64,000 nucleotides of DNA, from assembly GCF_020531945.1 (NCBI RefSeq), contig NZ_JAJATZ010000007.1, positions 1-64,000 of the forward strand. Reading direction: 5' to 3'. Origin of the DNA: Loktanella gaetbuli. GTDB lineage: Bacteria; Pseudomonadota; Alphaproteobacteria; Rhodobacterales; Rhodobacteraceae. The translations under genes and the position numbers were made by a program. A model generated the notes under the pieces. That model made no database searches. It was given only the letters and a program-made list of their open reading frames with translations, and was not told the DNA's origin. Shown one piece after another: positions 41,045-50,467 of the stretch. The stretch's first letter is position 1, and each line of letters opens with the position of its first letter.

Positions 41045-41416
41045 ATGGCATATTTGACCGACCGTAAACGCGCCACCGGCATGGGTTCCGCCAAATCCGG
41101 CACCCAGCATCACTGGTTCATGACGGTATCGTCCGTCGCGTTGCTCATCCTGATTCCGTGTTTCGTATTCACGTTCGGCGCCATCTACGGCGCACCCTAC
41201 GCGGATGTCGTCGCCTACTATCAGCGCCCGTTCCCGTCCGTGATCGCGGCACTGACCATCGCGGTCAGTTTCCTTCACTTTCGCGGTGGTGTGCAGACGC
41301 TGATCGAAGATTACATCCATGGCGCACTGAAAACACCGCTGATCATTGCGATGATCTGTCTTTGCTATGCTGCTGCTGCCGCCGGTGTTTTCGCCGTCGT
41401 CCGCCTTGCACTTTGA
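41045..41416 (+). CDS. sdhD: Succinate dehydrogenase membrane anchor subunit
   Basis: The 123-residue protein has three hydrophobic helices. It begins MAYLTDRKRATGMGSAKSGTQ, has a HHWFMTVSSVALLILIP first helix, and SFLHFRGGVQTLIEDYIHG, whose His-x10-Asp/Tyr segment is typical of SdhD heme and quinone binding. It pairs with SdhC to anchor the catalytic subunits. AAGGGGCG precedes the ATG, and sdhA follows after 14 bases. Confidence 0.95.
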   Translation: MAYLTDRKRATGMGSAKSGTQHHWFMTVSSVALLILIPCFVFTFGAIYGAPYADVVAYYQRPFPSVIAALTIAVSFLHFRGGVQTLIEDYIHGALKTPLIIAMICLCYAAAAAGVFAVVRLAL

Positions 41417-41430
41417 ACCGGAGCTGACCA

Positions 41431-43236
41431 ATGGCTGCTTACGATTACGAAACCCACAACTTTGATGCCATCGTCATCGGCGCTGGTGGGTCTGGCCTGC
41501 GTGCGACGCTGGGGCTGGCTGAACAGGGCCTGAAAACGGCCTGTATTTCCAAGGTGTTTCCGACGCGGTCACACACCGTGGCGGCTCAGGGTGGCATTGC
41601 CGCGTCCCTATCCAACATGGGCCCTGACCACTGGCAGTGGCACATGTACGACACCGTCAAGGGATCCGACTGGCTGGGCGATACCGACGCGATGGAATAC
41701 CTCGCGCGTGAGGCACCCAAGGCTGTTTACGAGCTGGAGCACTACGGCGTGCCGTTTTCGCGCACCGAAAAGGGGGAAATCTACCAACGCCCCTTTGGCG
41801 GTCACACGACTGAATTTGGTGAAGGCCCGCCCGTGCAACGCACCTGTGCTGCTGCCGACCGCACCGGCCACGCGATCCTGCACACTCTTTATGGTCAATC
41901 GCTCAAGCAAAAGGCCGAGTTCTATATCGAGTATTTCGCGACCGATCTGATCATGTCTGAAGATGGTGTGTGTCAGGGCGTGGTTGCGTGGAAACTTGAC
42001 GACGGCACGATGCATGTCTTCAACGCCAAAACCACGGTTCTGGCGACGGGTGGTTACGGCCGTGCCTATTTCAGCGCGACATCAGCCCATACCTGCACCG
42101 GTGACGGTGGCGGCATGGTTGCCCGTCAAGGTCTGCCGCTGCAGGACATGGAATTCGTGCAGTTTCACCCCACGGGTATTTACGGCGCGGGCTGTCTGAT
42201 CACCGAAGGCGCGCGTGGCGAGGGCGGTTACCTGACCAACTCCGAAGGTGAGCGTTTCATGGAACGCTATGCGCCGACCTACAAGGACCTTGCGTCCCGT
42301 GACGTGGTCAGCCGCTGCATGACGATGGAAATCCGCGAAGGCCGCGGTGTCGGTCCGAAGAAGGACCACATTCACCTGAACCTGAACCACCTGCCGCCCG
42401 AAACGCTGGATCTGCGCCTGCCGGGCATCACAGAATCGGCGCGCATCTTTGCCGGCGTCGACCTGACCAAGGAACCGATCCCGGTGCAGCCGACCGTGCA
42501 CTACAACATGGGCGGTATCCCCACGAACTATTGGGGCGAGGTGCTGCACCCGACCGAGGACAACCCCGATGCCATCGTTCCCGGCCTGATGGCTGTGGGC
42601 GAGGCGGGCTGTGCGTCGGTCCACGGTGCGAACCGCCTTGGGTCCAACAGCCTGATCGACCTCGTGGTGTTTGGCCGGGCCGCCGCCATCCGCGCGGGCA
42701 AGGTTGTCGATCCCAACACGCCGAATGCGCCCCTGAACAAGGCATCGGTCGATGCTGCGTTCGATCGTTTCGACGGGCTGCGCCACGCCAGTGGTGGCAC
42801 CCCCACAGCGGAACTACGTCTGGAAATGCAAAATGCCATGCAGGCCGATGCCGCCGTTTTCCGCACGGACAAGACATTGGCCGAAGGCGTGGAAACCATG
42901 ACCGGCATTGCCGCGAAACTGGACGATTTGCACGTCACGGACCGCAGCATGGTCTGGAACAGCGACCTGATGGAAACGCTGGAACTGACCAACCTGATGC
43001 CGAACGCGCTGGCGACCATCGTTTCCGCCGAGGCCCGCAAGGAAAGCCGCGGCGCACATGCGCACGAGGATTATCCCGAGCGTGACGATACGAACTGGCG
43101 CAAGCACTCGCTGGCAAAGGTTACGGGCAATAAGACTGACCTGTATTACCGTCCGGTCCACCTTGATCCGCTGACGACGCAGGACGAAGGCGGGATCGAC
43201 ATGGCCAAGATCGCGCCGAAAAAGCGCGTCTACTGA
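41431..43236 (+). CDS. sdhA: Succinate dehydrogenase flavoprotein subunit
   Basis: The 601-residue subunit oxidises succinate with covalently bound FAD. Visible are the FAD loop IVIGAGGSGLRATLGLAEQG, the FAD-linked histidine in PTRSHTVAAQGG (near residue 48), the active-site PTVHYNMGGIP, and CASVHGANRLGSNSL. The C-terminus ends in the usual DMAKIAPKKRVY. The stop overlaps the start of a small lipoprotein gene by one base (TGATG), which in turn precedes sdhB. Confidence 0.98.
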   Translation: MAAYDYETHNFDAIVIGAGGSGLRATLGLAEQGLKTACISKVFPTRSHTVAAQGGIAASLSNMGPDHWQWHMYDTVKGSDWLGDTDAMEYLAREAPKAVYELEHYGVPFSRTEKGEIYQRPFGGHTTEFGEGPPVQRTCAAADRTGHAILHTLYGQSLKQKAEFYIEYFATDLIMSEDGVCQGVVAWKLDDGTMHVFNAKTTVLATGGYGRAYFSATSAHTCTGDGGGMVARQGLPLQDMEFVQFHPTGIYGAGCLITEGARGEGGYLTNSEGERFMERYAPTYKDLASRDVVSRCMTMEIREGRGVGPKKDHIHLNLNHLPPETLDLRLPGITESARIFAGVDLTKEPIPVQPTVHYNMGGIPTNYWGEVLHPTEDNPDAIVPGLMAVGEAGCASVHGANRLGSNSLIDLVVFGRAAAIRAGKVVDPNTPNAPLNKASVDAAFDRFDGLRHASGGTPTAELRLEMQNAMQADAAVFRTDKTLAEGVETMTGIAAKLDDLHVTDRSMVWNSDLMETLELTNLMPNALATIVSAEARKESRGAHAHEDYPERDDTNWRKHSLAKVTGNKTDLYYRPVHLDPLTTQDEGGIDMAKIAPKKRVY

Positions 43237-43529
43237 TGGTGCTGCGCGGGATCAGCCTGATCGCACTGTCGGTGCTGGTGGCTTGCGGGCCACCGGCACC
43301 GCTGACGATCCAGCAGATCGAGGCGCGCTGTGCCGATCAGGCGGCCTCGGCCGCGGGGCCAACGGGACAGGTCGCGATCGGCGTGTCCAGTTCGCGCGGC
43401 GTACAGACAGGTATCGCCATTGGCGTGACGGATGATTTCCTGCGCGGCCGTGATCCTGCGACGGTCTATGCCGAATGTTACACACGGCTCAGCGGTGCTG
43501 CACCGCTGACGCCCTATTCCGCCCGCTGA
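43236..43529 (+). CDS. Small lipoprotein between sdhA and sdhB
   Basis: The 97-residue protein has a lipoprotein signal (MVLRGISLIALSVLVACGPP, lipobox LVAC with Cys at about residue 17). The mature part holds two more cysteines (EARCADQAA and YAECYTR), which may form a disulfide, and a glycine-rich middle resembling a beta structure. It starts on the sdhA stop (TGATG), so it is co-translated with sdhA. The function is unknown; a role in sdh assembly is only a guess from position. Confidence 0.78.
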   Translation: MVLRGISLIALSVLVACGPPAPLTIQQIEARCADQAASAAGPTGQVAIGVSSSRGVQTGIAIGVTDDFLRGRDPATVYAECYTRLSGAAPLTPYSAR

Positions 43530-43576
43530 GGGCACGCTTTGACGGGCGATCCGCCCACCGACGAAAGGTCTGAGAC

Positions 43577-44356
43577 ATGGTCGAACTGACGCTTCCCAAG
43601 AACAGCCGCATGGTGACGGGCAAGACATGGCCCAAGCCCGAGGGTGCCACCAATACCAAAAAGGTGCAGGTCTATCGCTGGAATCCCGACGATGGCAAAA
43701 ACCCGCGTCTGGATACCTACTACGTCGATCTGGACAACTGTGGCCCGATGGTCCTGGATGCCCTGATCAAGATCAAGACGGACATCGACCCCACGCTGAC
43801 CTTTCGCCGGTCCTGCCGCGAGGGGATCTGCGGGTCCTGTGCGATGAACATCGACGGCGTGAACACACTGGCCTGTATTTCGGGCCTCGACGAGGCGAAG
43901 GGCGACATCAAGATCTATCCGCTGCCCCACATGCCCGTGGTCAAGGACCTGATTCCGGACCTCACGCATTTCTATGCGCAGCACGCCAGCATCATGCCGT
44001 GGCTGGAAACCAAGACGAACGCGCCCGCCAAGGAATGGAAACAGTCCATCGAGGACCGCGAGAAACTGGACGGCCGGTATGAATGTATCATGTGCGCCTG
44101 CTGTTCGACGTCCTGCCCCAGCTACTGGTGGAATTCGGATCGCTACCTCGGCCCGGCGGCGCTGCTGGCCGCGCACCGCTGGATCGTTGACAGCCGTGAC
44201 GAGGCAACAGGCGAGCGTCTGGACGATCTCGAGGATCCGTTCAAACTGTATCGCTGCCACACCATCATGAACTGTGCGAAAACCTGTCCCAAGGGTCTGA
44301 ACCCCGCCAAGGCGATTGCGGAAATCAAACACATGATGGTCGAGCGGATCGTTTGA
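43577..44356 (+). CDS. sdhB: Succinate dehydrogenase iron-sulfur subunit
   Basis: The 259-residue subunit passes electrons from FAD to ubiquinone. The 2Fe-2S ligands are in SCREGICGSCAMNIDG and the following TLACISG; the 4Fe-4S and 3Fe-4S clusters are held by CIMCACCSTSCPSYWW and CHTIMNCAKTCPKGLNPA. An AAAGGT site precedes the ATG. The gene ends the sdh operon, and a clear terminator follows. Confidence 0.98.
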   Translation: MVELTLPKNSRMVTGKTWPKPEGATNTKKVQVYRWNPDDGKNPRLDTYYVDLDNCGPMVLDALIKIKTDIDPTLTFRRSCREGICGSCAMNIDGVNTLACISGLDEAKGDIKIYPLPHMPVVKDLIPDLTHFYAQHASIMPWLETKTNAPAKEWKQSIEDREKLDGRYECIMCACCSTSCPSYWWNSDRYLGPAALLAAHRWIVDSRDEATGERLDDLEDPFKLYRCHTIMNCAKTCPKGLNPAKAIAEIKHMMVERIV

Positions 44357-44381
44357 TTTGCTCTGTATGACATAGGTGCAG

Positions 44382-44413
44382 AAACGCCGTCCCATCACTG
44401 GGACGGCGTTTTC
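44382..44413 (+). terminator. Terminator after sdhB
   Basis: ACGCCGTCCCA (44384-44394) pairs with TGGGACGGCGT (44399-44409) around a TCAC loop, followed by TTTT-C. It ends the sdh operon 25 bases after the sdhB stop. Confidence 0.9.
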
Positions 44414-44445
44414 GTTTGGCGCGATGACAACTGAGAGGCGCAAAG

Positions 44446-45291
44446 ATGACTGTGACTGACATGCCGCCAGAGGATGCCGACGCACGCCGTGCGGTGCTGC
44501 CGGTGATTTGCTATCCCAATGATGCGTTGCCCGTGCCGCAACCCGCATTGGACCGCGCACATCAGCCGCTGCAGGTCATCGAAACCGTGCGGGTGCCACC
44601 GCGCGATGCAGGCTTTGTGCGGGTGCGCGCGGGTCAGGTGCTGCGCATCCTGTGTCCCGATGGTCCGCAGGTCGGCGATCTGAACCTGTTTAACGCGCAT
44701 GACCTGTCGGAACGTTTCTATTCAGGCAAGACGCGGGCGCTGCACGGGTCGCATGTGACGACCGGGGATCGGCTTTGGTCCTGTTTTCCGTATTTGCGGC
44801 CCATGGCCACCGTCGTGGCGGACAGTCTGGGCTGGTACGGGCGCGATGCCTTCGGTGGCGCGGTCCATGATGTGATCGGCACGCGCTGTGATCCTTATAC
44901 GGCCAATCTGCTGGGCGGGGCGCAGTACCATCATTGCTGCCATTCGAACCTGACCCGCGCGTTGTCGGATGCATCCGGTCTGCCTCTGACCGAGGCCGAA
45001 CCGCATGTCCATGATGTGCTGAACGTGTTCATGTGCACCGGTTTCACCGCAGACACTGGTCAGTATTTCATGAAGGCAAGCCCGGTCCGCGCGGGCGATT
45101 ACCTGGACCTGCTGGCCGAGATCGACCTGCTGGCGGTGTTGTCCGCCTGTCCGGGTGGCGATTGCAGCGCGCAGCATTCTTCCGACGTGGCGGTCTGCTA
45201 TCCGCTTGATATGCAGGTCCTGGACGCAAAAGAGGCGGCCCCTTGGTCGGAGCCGCCGCTGAATTCATACGACCGCAGTCACGGGCGTTAG
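44446..45291 (+). CDS. DUF1989 / urea carboxylase-associated family protein
   Basis: The 281-residue protein has the DUF1989 motifs: GQVLRILCPDGPQVGDLNLFNAHD near 65-90, followed by SERFYSGKTRALHGSHVTTG, a TRCDPY segment and several paired cysteines and histidines (QYHHCCHSN). Relatives lie next to urea carboxylase or are aminomethyltransferase-like, but this one has no such neighbours. GAGAGG precedes the ATG. It converges on deoD with a four-base overlap. Function uncertain. Confidence 0.82.
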   Translation: MTVTDMPPEDADARRAVLPVICYPNDALPVPQPALDRAHQPLQVIETVRVPPRDAGFVRVRAGQVLRILCPDGPQVGDLNLFNAHDLSERFYSGKTRALHGSHVTTGDRLWSCFPYLRPMATVVADSLGWYGRDAFGGAVHDVIGTRCDPYTANLLGGAQYHHCCHSNLTRALSDASGLPLTEAEPHVHDVLNVFMCTGFTADTGQYFMKASPVRAGDYLDLLAEIDLLAVLSACPGGDCSAQHSSDVAVCYPLDMQVLDAKEAAPWSEPPLNSYDRSHGR

Positions 45292-45992
45292 GCGAAGGCG
45301 GCTTCGAGCGCGATTTCAACCATATCGCCGAACGTGCGTTCCCGCTGGTCGCTGGGCAGTGATTCGCCCGTGATGATGTGGTCGGACACGGTCATGACAG
45401 CCAGCGCACGGCGCTTGTAGCGGGCTGCCAGAATGTACAGCTCAGCCGCTTCCATTTCGACGGCCAGAACGCCGTGGCGGATCATCTGTTCGGTCAGGTC
45501 GTTGCGTTCCGCATAGAACGTGTCGGACGAATAGATGCTGCCGACGTGGGTCGGCGTGTCACGCTTTTGCGACGCGGCATAGGCGGCCTGCAACAGCCCA
45601 AAATCGCAGACAGGCGCATAGTCGATTTCGCGAAAGATCGTCGATGATGGCGTGCCGGTCGACGTGGCCGTCATGGCAAGCACGACGTCGCGGACCTTGA
45701 CGTCGTCCTGCATGCCGCCGCAGCTGCCGATGCGGATGATGGTTTGCGCGCCGTAGTCTTTCATCAGTTCATTGGCGTAGATCGACATGGATGGCATGCC
45801 CATGCCGGACCCCATGATCGTCACGCGGTTTCCGTTCCACATCCCGGTAAAGCCCAACATGCCCCGGACCTCGTTGATGCAGACGGCGTCGGTCAGATAG
45901 GTTTCTGCCGCCCATTTCGCGCGGTAGGGATCGCCGGGCATCAAGACCGTTTCAGCGATATCGCCAGGCTTGGCGGCAATGTGAGGTGTCAT
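45288..45992 (-). CDS. deoD: Purine nucleoside phosphorylase (DeoD type)
   Basis: The 234-residue enzyme cleaves purine (deoxy)nucleosides with phosphate to base and (deoxy)ribose-1-phosphate. It has the family's VLMPGDPYRAKWAAE, GSGMGMPSMSIYANEL, RIGSCGGMQ and the VEMEAAELY substrate-binding acids, and the catalytic Asp in VSDHIITGE. AAAGGAAG precedes the ATG. The BMP-type transporter at 55303-60418 may supply its substrates, though the two loci are 10 kb apart. Confidence 0.96.
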   Translation of the reverse strand: MTPHIAAKPGDIAETVLMPGDPYRAKWAAETYLTDAVCINEVRGMLGFTGMWNGNRVTIMGSGMGMPSMSIYANELMKDYGAQTIIRIGSCGGMQDDVKVRDVVLAMTATSTGTPSSTIFREIDYAPVCDFGLLQAAYAASQKRDTPTHVGSIYSSDTFYAERNDLTEQMIRHGVLAVEMEAAELYILAARYKRRALAVMTVSDHIITGESLPSDQRERTFGDMVEIALEAAFA

Positions 45993-46051
45993 GGGTTCTT
46001 CCTTTGCAATTTGACGCTAGTATTGGTCGAAACCGGGGCGAAAGAAAAGCG

Positions 46052-46570
46052 ATGCGGCACATCCTAAAGATCATTTTGATGGGCCTGCCGCTGACCTCGC
46101 TCGCAGCCCAGGACCTTGATGAGCTGGCCCTGGCCGAACGCACCCTTGGCGACCTGCAAGCGCTGTCTTTTGCTGAGCGGCGCGAATACTGTGGATTTCT
46201 GGGCTACAATGCCGACGGCGATCTGGTTGCCAGCCGACCGGAAAAAGGGACGATTGATAGCTGTTCAGCCCCATTTCCACCTGATCTGGCGGTGACAGCA
46301 TCCTATCACACGCACGGGGCCTATGATCCGGGCTATTTCAACGAATTGCCCAGTCTGATGGACGTCGATGGGGACGCCGACTTTTATCTGGACGGCTATG
46401 TCTCAACCCCCGGCGGGCGACTGTGGTATGTGTCTGGTCGTAACCGCAGCGTGCATCTGATGTGCGGGCTGGGCTGTCTGCCCGTTGCACCCGATTTCCG
46501 CAAGGGATCAAGCGGCGAGATCCTCGATGGCTATACCTACGAGGATCTCCAACGCGCGTTGCAACGCTGA
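46052..46570 (+). CDS. DUF4329 domain exported protein
   Basis: The start at 46052 gives a 172-residue protein with a short signal (MRHILKIILMGLPLTSLAAQ). The middle contains REYCGFLGYN, YHTHGAYDPGYFNE and LPSLMDVDGDADFYLDGYVSTPGGRLWYV, which fit the DUF4329 domain, a metal-dependent fold related to JAB/Mov34-like proteases in toxins and phage proteins. The HTH and the acidic pair could bind zinc. Three cysteines are present in the rest. Function unknown; it is a single divergent gene opposite deoD. Confidence 0.72.
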   Translation: MRHILKIILMGLPLTSLAAQDLDELALAERTLGDLQALSFAERREYCGFLGYNADGDLVASRPEKGTIDSCSAPFPPDLAVTASYHTHGAYDPGYFNELPSLMDVDGDADFYLDGYVSTPGGRLWYVSGRNRSVHLMCGLGCLPVAPDFRKGSSGEILDGYTYEDLQRALQR

Positions 46571-46574
46571 AAAA

Positions 46575-46895
46575 TCAGATTTCCAACGTGGACGGATCAG
46601 TTCCGGCCGCGATTGCGGTCTTGAACCAGTCTGGCTGACGGCCTTTGCCGGTCCAGGTTTGTGTCGCATCGTTCGGGTTGCGATATTTCGGTGCCGATTT
46701 CGTTGCTGCCGCGCGTTTCGCACCCGGCAAATTCGACAGGTCGGCCAGCGTGAAACCGTATTCCGCAGCGGCCTTGGCAGCGGCTTCCTGGGCCATTTTC
46801 AACTCGCGGCCTTCGATGGATTTGAGGGCCTTGTCGACATCCTTGCGCAGTTTTTCGAGTTCCTTGCGCGACATTTCGTTCAGGTTAATGGTCAT
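46575..46895 (-). CDS. H-NS family nucleoid protein (HvrA/Spb-like)
   Basis: The start at 46895 (MTINLNEMSRKELEKLRKDVD) follows AGGAGTG. The 106-residue protein has an N-terminal coiled-coil region of about 45 residues for dimerisation and the H-NS-type DNA-binding tail with YRNPNDATQTWTGKGRQPDWF, the GRG-like core that enters AT-rich minor grooves. H-NS proteins of Rhodobacteraceae (HvrA/Spb) modulate photosynthesis and other genes. A CAAACGTTTG palindrome (46911-46920) lies just upstream, possibly an autoregulatory site. Confidence 0.9.
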   Translation of the reverse strand: MTINLNEMSRKELEKLRKDVDKALKSIEGRELKMAQEAAAKAAAEYGFTLADLSNLPGAKRAAATKSAPKYRNPNDATQTWTGKGRQPDWFKTAIAAGTDPSTLEI

Positions 46896-46979
46896 GAAGA
46901 CACTCCTATGCAAACGTTTGTTTTCCAAACGCGGTATCGCAGAGCATTCGCATTAACGAGGGGACGAAATCAAGTTGTA

Positions 46980-48947
46980 TTATTCGGCAGCGACTGCCGT
47001 GGGATTAACCAGCGTGACGATATCGTCCATTATTCGGTTCAATTCGAAATCCTTGGGCGTATAGACTTTTGCGATGCCCATTTCCAATAGCCGCACTGCG
47101 TCCTCGTCCGGAATAATGCCCCCGGCGACGACCGGAATGTGGGACAGGCCGTTTTCCCGCATCTTATCCATGAATGTCGCAATCAGTGGGATGTGCGAAC
47201 CCGAAAGAATTGACAGTCCGATCACATGCGGATCGTCCTGCTTTGCCGCGTCGACCAGTGCGTCGGGGGACAGGCGAATACCTTCGTAGGCGATATCCAT
47301 TCCACAATCGCGGGCGCGTGCGGCAATCTGTTCAGCCCCGTTGGAATGACCATCCAGACCAGGCTTGCCAATCATGAATTTCAAACGCCGCCCGAGGGTG
47401 GATGACACCGCATCGACGCGGGCGCGCAGGTCGTCCAATCCTTCGGTCTGGTTGGAAGGCGCACGCGCGACCCCCGTCGGACCGCGGAACTGGCCGAAAA
47501 CCTCGCGCAGGATACCTGCCCATTCGCCGGTTGTGACACCAGCTTTTGCAGCTTGGATCGACGGCGGCATCATGTTGCTGCCATCGCGGGCGGCGGCCCG
47601 AAGTGCGGCGATAGCTTCTTTCACAGCGGCAGGGTCACGGTCCTGTTTCCAGGCCGCCAGCCGCGTCAGTTGATCCGCCTCTGCCGCGGCATCCGCAACC
47701 ATGATCGCGTCTTCGCCGGCGGTCAGAGGTGACGGTTCGCCCGCCTGCCATTTGTTCACGCCGACGACTGTGGTGTCACCGCTTTCGATGCCACGAATCC
47801 GCGCTGCATTGCTTTCGACCAAACGGTTTTTCATGTAGCCGATCGCCTTGACCGCGCCGCCCATCGCGTCGATCTGCGCAAGCTCTGCCCGTGCGCCCTG
47901 CTTGAGGGTTTCGACCTTGCGTTCGATTGCGGGGTTTCCGTCGAACAGATCCTCGTATTCCAAGAGATCGGTTTCATAGGCGAGGATCTGCTGCATCCGC
48001 AACGACCACTGCTGGTCCCACGGCCGGGGCAGGCCCAGGGCCTCATTCCAGGCCGGCAATTGGACAGCGCGCGCCCTGGCGTTCTTGGACAATGTCACGG
48101 CCAGCATTTCGATCAGAATCCGATAAACGTTGTTTTCGGGCTGCTGTTCGGTCAGGCCAAGTGAGTTTACCTGCACGCCATAACGGAACCTGCGATATTT
48201 CGCATCCTCGACCCCATAGCGGTCACGACAGATTTCGTCCCACAGTTCGACAAAGGCGCGCATCTTGCACAACTCTGTCACGAACCGGATTCCAGCATTC
48301 ACGAAAAACGAGATTCGCCCGACCATTTCCGGAAAGTCTGCTTCGGACACCTTGTCGCGCAAATCGTCCAGCACTGCCGTTGCGGTTGCGAGAGCGAATG
48401 ACAATTCCTCTTCTGGTGTCGCGCCGGCCTCTTGCAAATGATAGGAACAGATATTCATCGGATTCCATTTCGGCAAATGCGCGCGCGTGTAGGCCGCCAC
48501 ATCGGTAATCATGCGCAGCGACGCCTCTGGTGGACAGATGTAGGTTCCGCGCGACAAGTATTCCTTGATGATGTCGTTCTGCACGGTCCCCTGCAGCGCG
48601 CTGATATCGGCGCCCTGTTCTTCGGCGACCGCGATATACAGCGCCAGCAACCAAGGGGCCGTCGCGTTGATCGTCATCGAGGTGTTCATCTGTTCCAGCG
48701 GAATAGCGTCGAACAATGCGCGCATGTCGCCCAGATGGCAGACAGGCACGCCGACCTTGCCGACCTCGCCTTGGCTCAATTCATGGTCGCTGTCGTATCC
48801 GGTCTGGGTCGGCAGGTCGAATGCGACGGACAGGCCCGTCTGACCCTTTGCCAGGTTGCCGCGATACAGCGCATTTGATGCCTTGGCCGTGGAATGACCC
48901 GCATAGGTCCGGAATAGCCAGGGGCGGTCTTTCGTGGTCTCGGTCAT
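46980..48947 (-). CDS. ecm: Ethylmalonyl-CoA mutase (B12-dependent)
   Basis: The start at 48947 (MTETTKDRPWLFRTYAGHST) has GGAG upstream; longer starts were rejected. The 655-residue protein has the acyl-CoA mutase barrel (GQTGLSVAFDLPTQTGYDSDH, MNTSMTINATAPWLLALY) and a C-terminal cobalamin domain with the histidine ligand in GLDGHSNGAEQ (about H534) and GLSILSGSHIPL. Its features match ethylmalonyl-CoA mutase rather than methylmalonyl-CoA mutase. It converts ethylmalonyl-CoA to methylsuccinyl-CoA. The ccr gene lies on the other strand with one gene between. Confidence 0.95.
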   Translation of the reverse strand: MTETTKDRPWLFRTYAGHSTAKASNALYRGNLAKGQTGLSVAFDLPTQTGYDSDHELSQGEVGKVGVPVCHLGDMRALFDAIPLEQMNTSMTINATAPWLLALYIAVAEEQGADISALQGTVQNDIIKEYLSRGTYICPPEASLRMITDVAAYTRAHLPKWNPMNICSYHLQEAGATPEEELSFALATATAVLDDLRDKVSEADFPEMVGRISFFVNAGIRFVTELCKMRAFVELWDEICRDRYGVEDAKYRRFRYGVQVNSLGLTEQQPENNVYRILIEMLAVTLSKNARARAVQLPAWNEALGLPRPWDQQWSLRMQQILAYETDLLEYEDLFDGNPAIERKVETLKQGARAELAQIDAMGGAVKAIGYMKNRLVESNAARIRGIESGDTTVVGVNKWQAGEPSPLTAGEDAIMVADAAAEADQLTRLAAWKQDRDPAAVKEAIAALRAAARDGSNMMPPSIQAAKAGVTTGEWAGILREVFGQFRGPTGVARAPSNQTEGLDDLRARVDAVSSTLGRRLKFMIGKPGLDGHSNGAEQIAARARDCGMDIAYEGIRLSPDALVDAAKQDDPHVIGLSILSGSHIPLIATFMDKMRENGLSHIPVVAGGIIPDEDAVRLLEMGIAKVYTPKDFELNRIMDDIVTLVNPTAVAAE

Positions 48948-49084
48948 CACGGCTCCGATCATCGCGCAACAATGTTTCGTCATGAACTGAATAGAGGACA
49001 CTTTGCTACAACGTCAAGATGCCGCGTCGCAGCATGTACCGTGTTCCCATTGTCGTGAGCCGGATTCCCTGCCACCAATGGCGC

Positions 49085-50467
49085 ATGACGCAACCGGTGA
49101 CATTACCATTCTGGGCTTTTGGGCTAATCCTGATTTTTGCCGGGGTCACCTTTGCGTCCCACTTTCTGTTCCCTTCGGTGCGCTGGTTTTTCCGCAAGCG
49201 GGCCGAACGCGTCATCGCGCGACTGAACCAGCGGCTTGCCCGTCCGATCGAGCCGTTCAAACTGGCCCGGCGGCACGACATGATCCAGCGTCTGATCTAT
49301 GATCCAGAAGTGACGGCCGCGATCGTCGAATACGCCCGCGAAGAAAACACGCCCGAAAACGTCGCCTTTGAAAAGGCGCAGAGATACGCGCGCGAAATCG
49401 TGCCGGGGTTTTCCGCCACGGCCTATTTCAGCTTCGGGATGCGGATCGCACGCTGGCTGTCGAACTCTCTCTACCGCGTGCGGATCGCGACATTCCCGCG
49501 TCAGGAACTTGAAACGCTCGACCCAAACGCGACCATCATCTTTGTCATGAACCATCGGTCGAACATGGATTATGTGCTGGTCACCTATCTGGTCAGCAGG
49601 GCCGGTGCATTGTCCTATGCGGTGGGCGAATGGGCGCGTGTCTGGCCGCTGTCGGCCCTGATCCGCGCGCTGGGGGCATATTTCATCCGGCGCAGGTCGC
49701 GGGGCAATCTGTATCGCCGGGTGCTGGCGCGCTATGTGCAGATGGCGACGGATAACGGTGTGACACAGGCGATGTTCCCCGAGGGCGGCCTGTCCTTGAC
49801 AGGCGAGGTGCGGCCAGCAAAGCTGGGCCTGCTGAGCTATATCGTCACCAATTACAAACCCGGTGGGCGGGACGTGATCTTTATCCCGGTCGGCCTGAAC
49901 TATGACCGCACCATCGAGGATCAGTTTCTGATTCGCGCCCACAAGAGGGGCAATCGCAGGTTTCGTCCGCCTGCATCGACGGTGCTGCGCGGCGTGTCAT
50001 CGCATCTGTGGGCGCGGCTGACGCGGCGGTTTGATACATTCGGGACAGCATCCGTCGGGTTCGGGCAGCCGTTGGAGCTGTCGTTGTTTCTAAAAGAGGT
50101 GACAGGCGATCCGACCGAGGCGGTTGCCAACGAACTGATGGAACGTGTGCGTCAGGTGGTTCCTGTTCTGGCAACGCCGCTGGTCGCGCGCCTTTTGCTG
50201 GAAACACCGGGATTGGATCGTGAGGCGCTACTGGGCCGGGCACGGGACTGCCTTGCGGCCTTGGCAGAGCAGGACATGCCGCTGCCCCGCCGGTCTGCTG
50301 AGGAACTGGTCGAGGATACGCTGCGTCGACTGGGTAGTCGCGGCCTGTTGCAAGAGATTGGTGGCCGCATCGAGATCACGCCGGCGGGGCAAGAGGTCCT
50401 GCCATATTATGCCGCCAGCATCGCACATCACTTTCCGACCGAGGAACCGCAGGAATCCGTCACGTAA
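49085..50467 (+). CDS. Phospholipid/glycerolipid acyltransferase (1-acyl-sn-glycerol-3-phosphate acyltransferase-like)
   Basis: About 460 residues from ATG 49085; starts at 49037 or 49019 remain possible since none has a clear ribosome-binding site. One N-terminal membrane segment (LPFWAFGLILIFAGVTFAS) precedes a soluble acyltransferase domain with the HX4D motif NHRSNMDYVL, the AYFIRRRSRGN segment and FPEGGLSLTG. These are the catalytic and glycerol-3-phosphate-binding blocks of PlsB/PlsC-type enzymes. The gene sits in the gap between ecm and ccr, so it may be co-regulated with acyl-CoA metabolism. Confidence 0.83.
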   Translation: MTQPVTLPFWAFGLILIFAGVTFASHFLFPSVRWFFRKRAERVIARLNQRLARPIEPFKLARRHDMIQRLIYDPEVTAAIVEYAREENTPENVAFEKAQRYAREIVPGFSATAYFSFGMRIARWLSNSLYRVRIATFPRQELETLDPNATIIFVMNHRSNMDYVLVTYLVSRAGALSYAVGEWARVWPLSALIRALGAYFIRRRSRGNLYRRVLARYVQMATDNGVTQAMFPEGGLSLTGEVRPAKLGLLSYIVTNYKPGGRDVIFIPVGLNYDRTIEDQFLIRAHKRGNRRFRPPASTVLRGVSSHLWARLTRRFDTFGTASVGFGQPLELSLFLKEVTGDPTEAVANELMERVRQVVPVLATPLVARLLLETPGLDREALLGRARDCLAALAEQDMPLPRRSAEELVEDTLRRLGSRGLLQEIGGRIEITPAGQEVLPYYAASIAHHFPTEEPQESVT

